The position numbers were made by a program, and so were the translations under genes. A stretch of 6,662 nt of DNA, from contig JALRIY010000125.1 of the NCBI GenBank assembly GCA_023255285.1, forward strand, positions 1 to 6,662, in the 5' to 3' direction. Positions within the stretch are counted from its first letter, which is position 1; each line of letters opens with the position of its first letter. Below, piece after piece: positions 5,700 to 6,662 of this stretch. The stretch comes from Algoriphagus sp. GTDB lineage: Bacteria > Bacteroidota > Bacteroidia > Cytophagales > Cyclobacteriaceae. The notes beneath the pieces are model-generated. The model ran no database searches and was not told where the DNA came from. It worked only from the letters and a program-made list of their open reading frames with translations.

Positions 5700-6662
5700 A
5701 CGAACTGAATCGGAGAGAATTCTTAAAAGGGTCCAGCGCCCTACTCACCCTAGCAAGTTTTGGCTTGTTGGGAATGGATTTTAACACCAAAGCAGGCCCA
5801 TTAAAGGTAGCTTTAATTGGTGCAGGTTGGTATGGGAAATCAGACCTTTTTCGATTGATTCAGGTAGCCGATGTGGAGGTGGTAGCCCTGTGCGATGTAG
5901 ATAAAAAAATGTTGACCGAAGCGGGAAACCTCGTTTCCAAGCGTCAAAAATCGAAAAAAGTGCCTGAATTATTCGAGGATTACAGAGAACTACTTAAAGC
6001 CCATGCTTGTGATCTGGTGGTGATTGGTTCACCGGACCACTGGCATGCCTTGCAGGCTATTGATGCGATGAAGTCAGGCGCCCATGTGTACCTGCAAAAG
6101 CCGATTTCCGTGGATGTCATCGAAGGAGAAGCCATCGTGGCGGCAGCTCGAAAATACAAGCGCGTTTGCCAAATTGGTACCCAACGAAGAAGTACCCCGC
6201 ATTTGATTTCAGCAAAAAAACAAATTATTGATAGTGGACTACTAGGTAAAATCAGTCATGCTGAAGTATGCTGCTACTACCACATGCGCGCCAATGGGAA
6301 CCCGGCTGTGGAGCCTGTTCCTGACTTTTTTAATTACGAAATGTGGACTGGACCTGCCCCCTTGCGCCCTTACGATGGACTGCCTCACACCCGTTGGTGG
6401 AGAACTTTTATGGAATATGGCAATGGCATCCCAGGCGACATGTGTGTACACATGCTGGACACGGTGCGCTGGATGCTCAAGCTTGGCTGGCCTACGCAAG
6501 TCACTGCCACAGGTGGGATTTATGTTCAGAAAGAAGGCAAGTCCAACATCGCTGATACACAAACCGCCATATTCGAATTCCCTGAACTGAATGTGGTGTG
6601 GCAACACCGTACCTGGGGCAATACGCCCGATCCAGAGTATCCCTGGGCATTCAAGATTTATG
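5696..6662 (+). CDS. Tat-exported Gfo/Idh/MocA-family oxidoreductase, C-terminus cut by window edge
   Basis: The reading frame from ATG 5696 stays open for 322 codons to the right edge. A Tat leader is present (NRREFLKG at residues 5-12, then a hydrophobic stretch to about 26), implying export of a folded, cofactor-loaded enzyme. A Rossmann NAD(P)-binding fold follows: GAGWYG at 42-47, ALCDVD at 64-69, and VIGSPDHWH at 109-117. The usual E-K-P cofactor/catalytic motif is Q134-K135-P136, keeping the Lys. GTQRRSTPHL (161-170) and GDMCVHMLD (247-255, with the likely catalytic Asp/His) belong to the second domain. Family members oxidise, reduce or epimerise sugars and related polyols; exported ones are frequent in Bacteroidota and their substrates are mostly unassigned. 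Roughly 100 or more residues are probably missing. There is no Shine-Dalgarno. The start is chosen because it puts the RR motif at the usual place. Confidence 0.9.
   Translation, partial: MNELNRREFLKGSSALLTLASFGLLGMDFNTKAGPLKVALIGAGWYGKSDLFRLIQVADVEVVALCDVDKKMLTEAGNLVSKRQKSKKVPELFEDYRELLKAHACDLVVIGSPDHWHALQAIDAMKSGAHVYLQKPISVDVIEGEAIVAAARKYKRVCQIGTQRRSTPHLISAKKQIIDSGLLGKISHAEVCCYYHMRANGNPAVEPVPDFFNYEMWTGPAPLRPYDGLPHTRWWRTFMEYGNGIPGDMCVHMLDTVRWMLKLGWPTQVTATGGIYVQKEGKSNIADTQTAIFEFPELNVVWQHRTWGNTPDPEYPWAFKIY

Noticed and set aside
6242..6607. Overlapping ORFs on both strands near the right edge (121 codons minus, 110 and 70 codons plus)
   Set aside because: All lie within the continuous Gfo/Idh/MocA frame, which carries the real motifs; these are shadows.
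1..6662. CRISPR array, tRNA or rRNA gene, insertion sequence, phage or defence module
   Set aside because: No repeated spacers, cloverleaf-like segments, terminal inverted repeats with a transposase, or recognisable defence domains were found in reading both strands.

Overview
The window looks like a chromosomal segment from a member of the Bacteroidota, most likely a Cytophagales/Cyclobacteriaceae-type marine or soil heterotroph. This is inferred from protein style: a Bacteroidota-type lipoprotein signal, two Tat-type leaders on proteins of kinds common in that phylum, start codons without a Shine-Dalgarno sequence but with A-rich leaders, a TAnnTTTG-type -7 box, and a base composition that by eye is in the mid 40s percent GC. 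No 16S rRNA or other marker is present, so the genus is a guess.

Layout. Positions 1-1421 (minus strand) carry the first ~473 codons of an exported M20-family metallopeptidase whose C-terminus lies beyond the left edge. A 201-bp divergent intergenic region follows. Position 1623-3293 (plus) encodes a Tat-exported metallophosphoesterase/5'-nucleotidase-superfamily protein that resembles SoxB in several motifs. A clear intrinsic terminator follows it. Position 3507-5588 (plus) encodes a lipoprotein of the penicillin-acylase (N-terminal nucleophile hydrolase) family. A weaker terminator-like hairpin follows, then from 5696 to the right edge (plus) the first 322 codons of a Tat-exported Gfo/Idh/MocA-family oxidoreductase. 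There are no RNA genes, CRISPR arrays, insertion sequences or long repeats, and no gene-free stretch reaches 300 bp.

How the genes fit together. All four proteins carry an export signal (Sec, Tat, lipoprotein, Tat), so the segment encodes envelope or periplasmic enzymes: a peptidase, a phosphoesterase-fold hydrolase, an amide hydrolase and a probable sugar-type oxidoreductase. The terminators and the 100-200-bp gaps suggest separate transcription units rather than one operon, and no shared pathway is evident. I found no convincing new multi-gene system. The most notable signals are within proteins: the M20 peptidase has Gln where the family's first zinc-binding His normally sits, and the SoxB-like protein lacks the catalytic His/Asp dyad of classical 5'-nucleotidases.
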